From assembly GCA_020847555.1 (NCBI GenBank), contig JADLBT010000511.1, positions 1-27,946 on the forward strand: a stretch of DNA of 27,946 bases, given 5' to 3'. Positions within the stretch are counted from its first letter, which is position 1, and every line of letters begins with the position of its first letter. A program made the translations under genes and the position numbers. The notes under the pieces were generated by a model that saw only the letters and a program-made list of their open reading frames with translations, was not told the DNA's origin and made no database searches. Below are positions 27,920 through 27,946 of the stretch, one piece after another. The stretch comes from Gemmataceae bacterium (GTDB lineage Bacteria > Planctomycetota > Planctomycetia > Gemmatales > Gemmataceae).

Positions 27920-27946
27920 GGCTCCGAGCCGTCACGGGCGCTCCGG

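Overview
The window is GC-rich, gene-dense bacterial chromosome. It most likely comes from a Planctomycetota bacterium, probably near Gemmataceae. The reasons are a DUF1559 prepilin-like protein followed by a small lipoprotein, a planctomycete-style DUF2293 protein, a Tat-exported DUF362 protein, a Gfo/Idh/MocA oxidoreductase, a very large WD40 signalling protein, and several families of GC-rich palindromes in the gaps. No tRNA, rRNA, transposase or CRISPR array was recognised.

Region 1 (1-11095, all +) is one respiratory block: the 3' end of narH, then narJ and narI, then a complete alternative complex III (ACIII) set (actA, actB, actC, an actD-actE fusion, actF), then a NarK-type nitrate/nitrite transporter. 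Most junctions overlap by 1-8 bases, so a cytoplasm-facing type of nitrate reductase and a quinol:cytochrome c oxidoreductase appear to be made together. ACIII is usually found beside cytochrome oxidase genes, so its place between narI and narK is the most striking metabolic feature. A hairpin lies between actA and actB and a long palindrome between actF and narK.

Region 2 (11332-15095) holds a solitary beta-class DNA methyltransferase (+), a 30-bp-arm perfect palindrome between convergent genes, a lipoprotein and DUF1559 prepilin pair (-) with a good sigma70-like promoter, a DUF2293 protein (-), and a 57-residue small ORF (+) with a perfect Shine-Dalgarno.

Region 3 (15132-21413, all -) runs, in transcription order, through a Gfo/Idh/MocA oxidoreductase carrying an in-frame palindromic repeat insertion, a class III aminotransferase, a membrane-anchored protein of unknown function, an ABC ATPase with no visible permease, and a Tat-exported DUF362 protein. 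A RidA-family imine deaminase (21648-22049, +) lies on the other side of the oxidoreductase.

Region 4 (22285-27919) has a MazE/MazF toxin-antitoxin pair (-) divergent from a 1612-residue protein (+). That protein joins a degenerate CHAT (caspase-like) domain, a STAND-type NTPase, one transmembrane helix and 14 WD40 repeats. This is the architecture of prokaryotic NTP-dependent conflict or signalling proteins, but the expected catalytic His of the CHAT domain reads as Arg and the Walker B Asp as Glu. It is the best candidate here for an undescribed system.

Palindromic elements recur through the window: the GCCCACGG..CCGTGGGC type at four clear sites, the GAGCC(C/G)GAAGCG type at two sites, and the SPARGEG-encoding type inside a gene.
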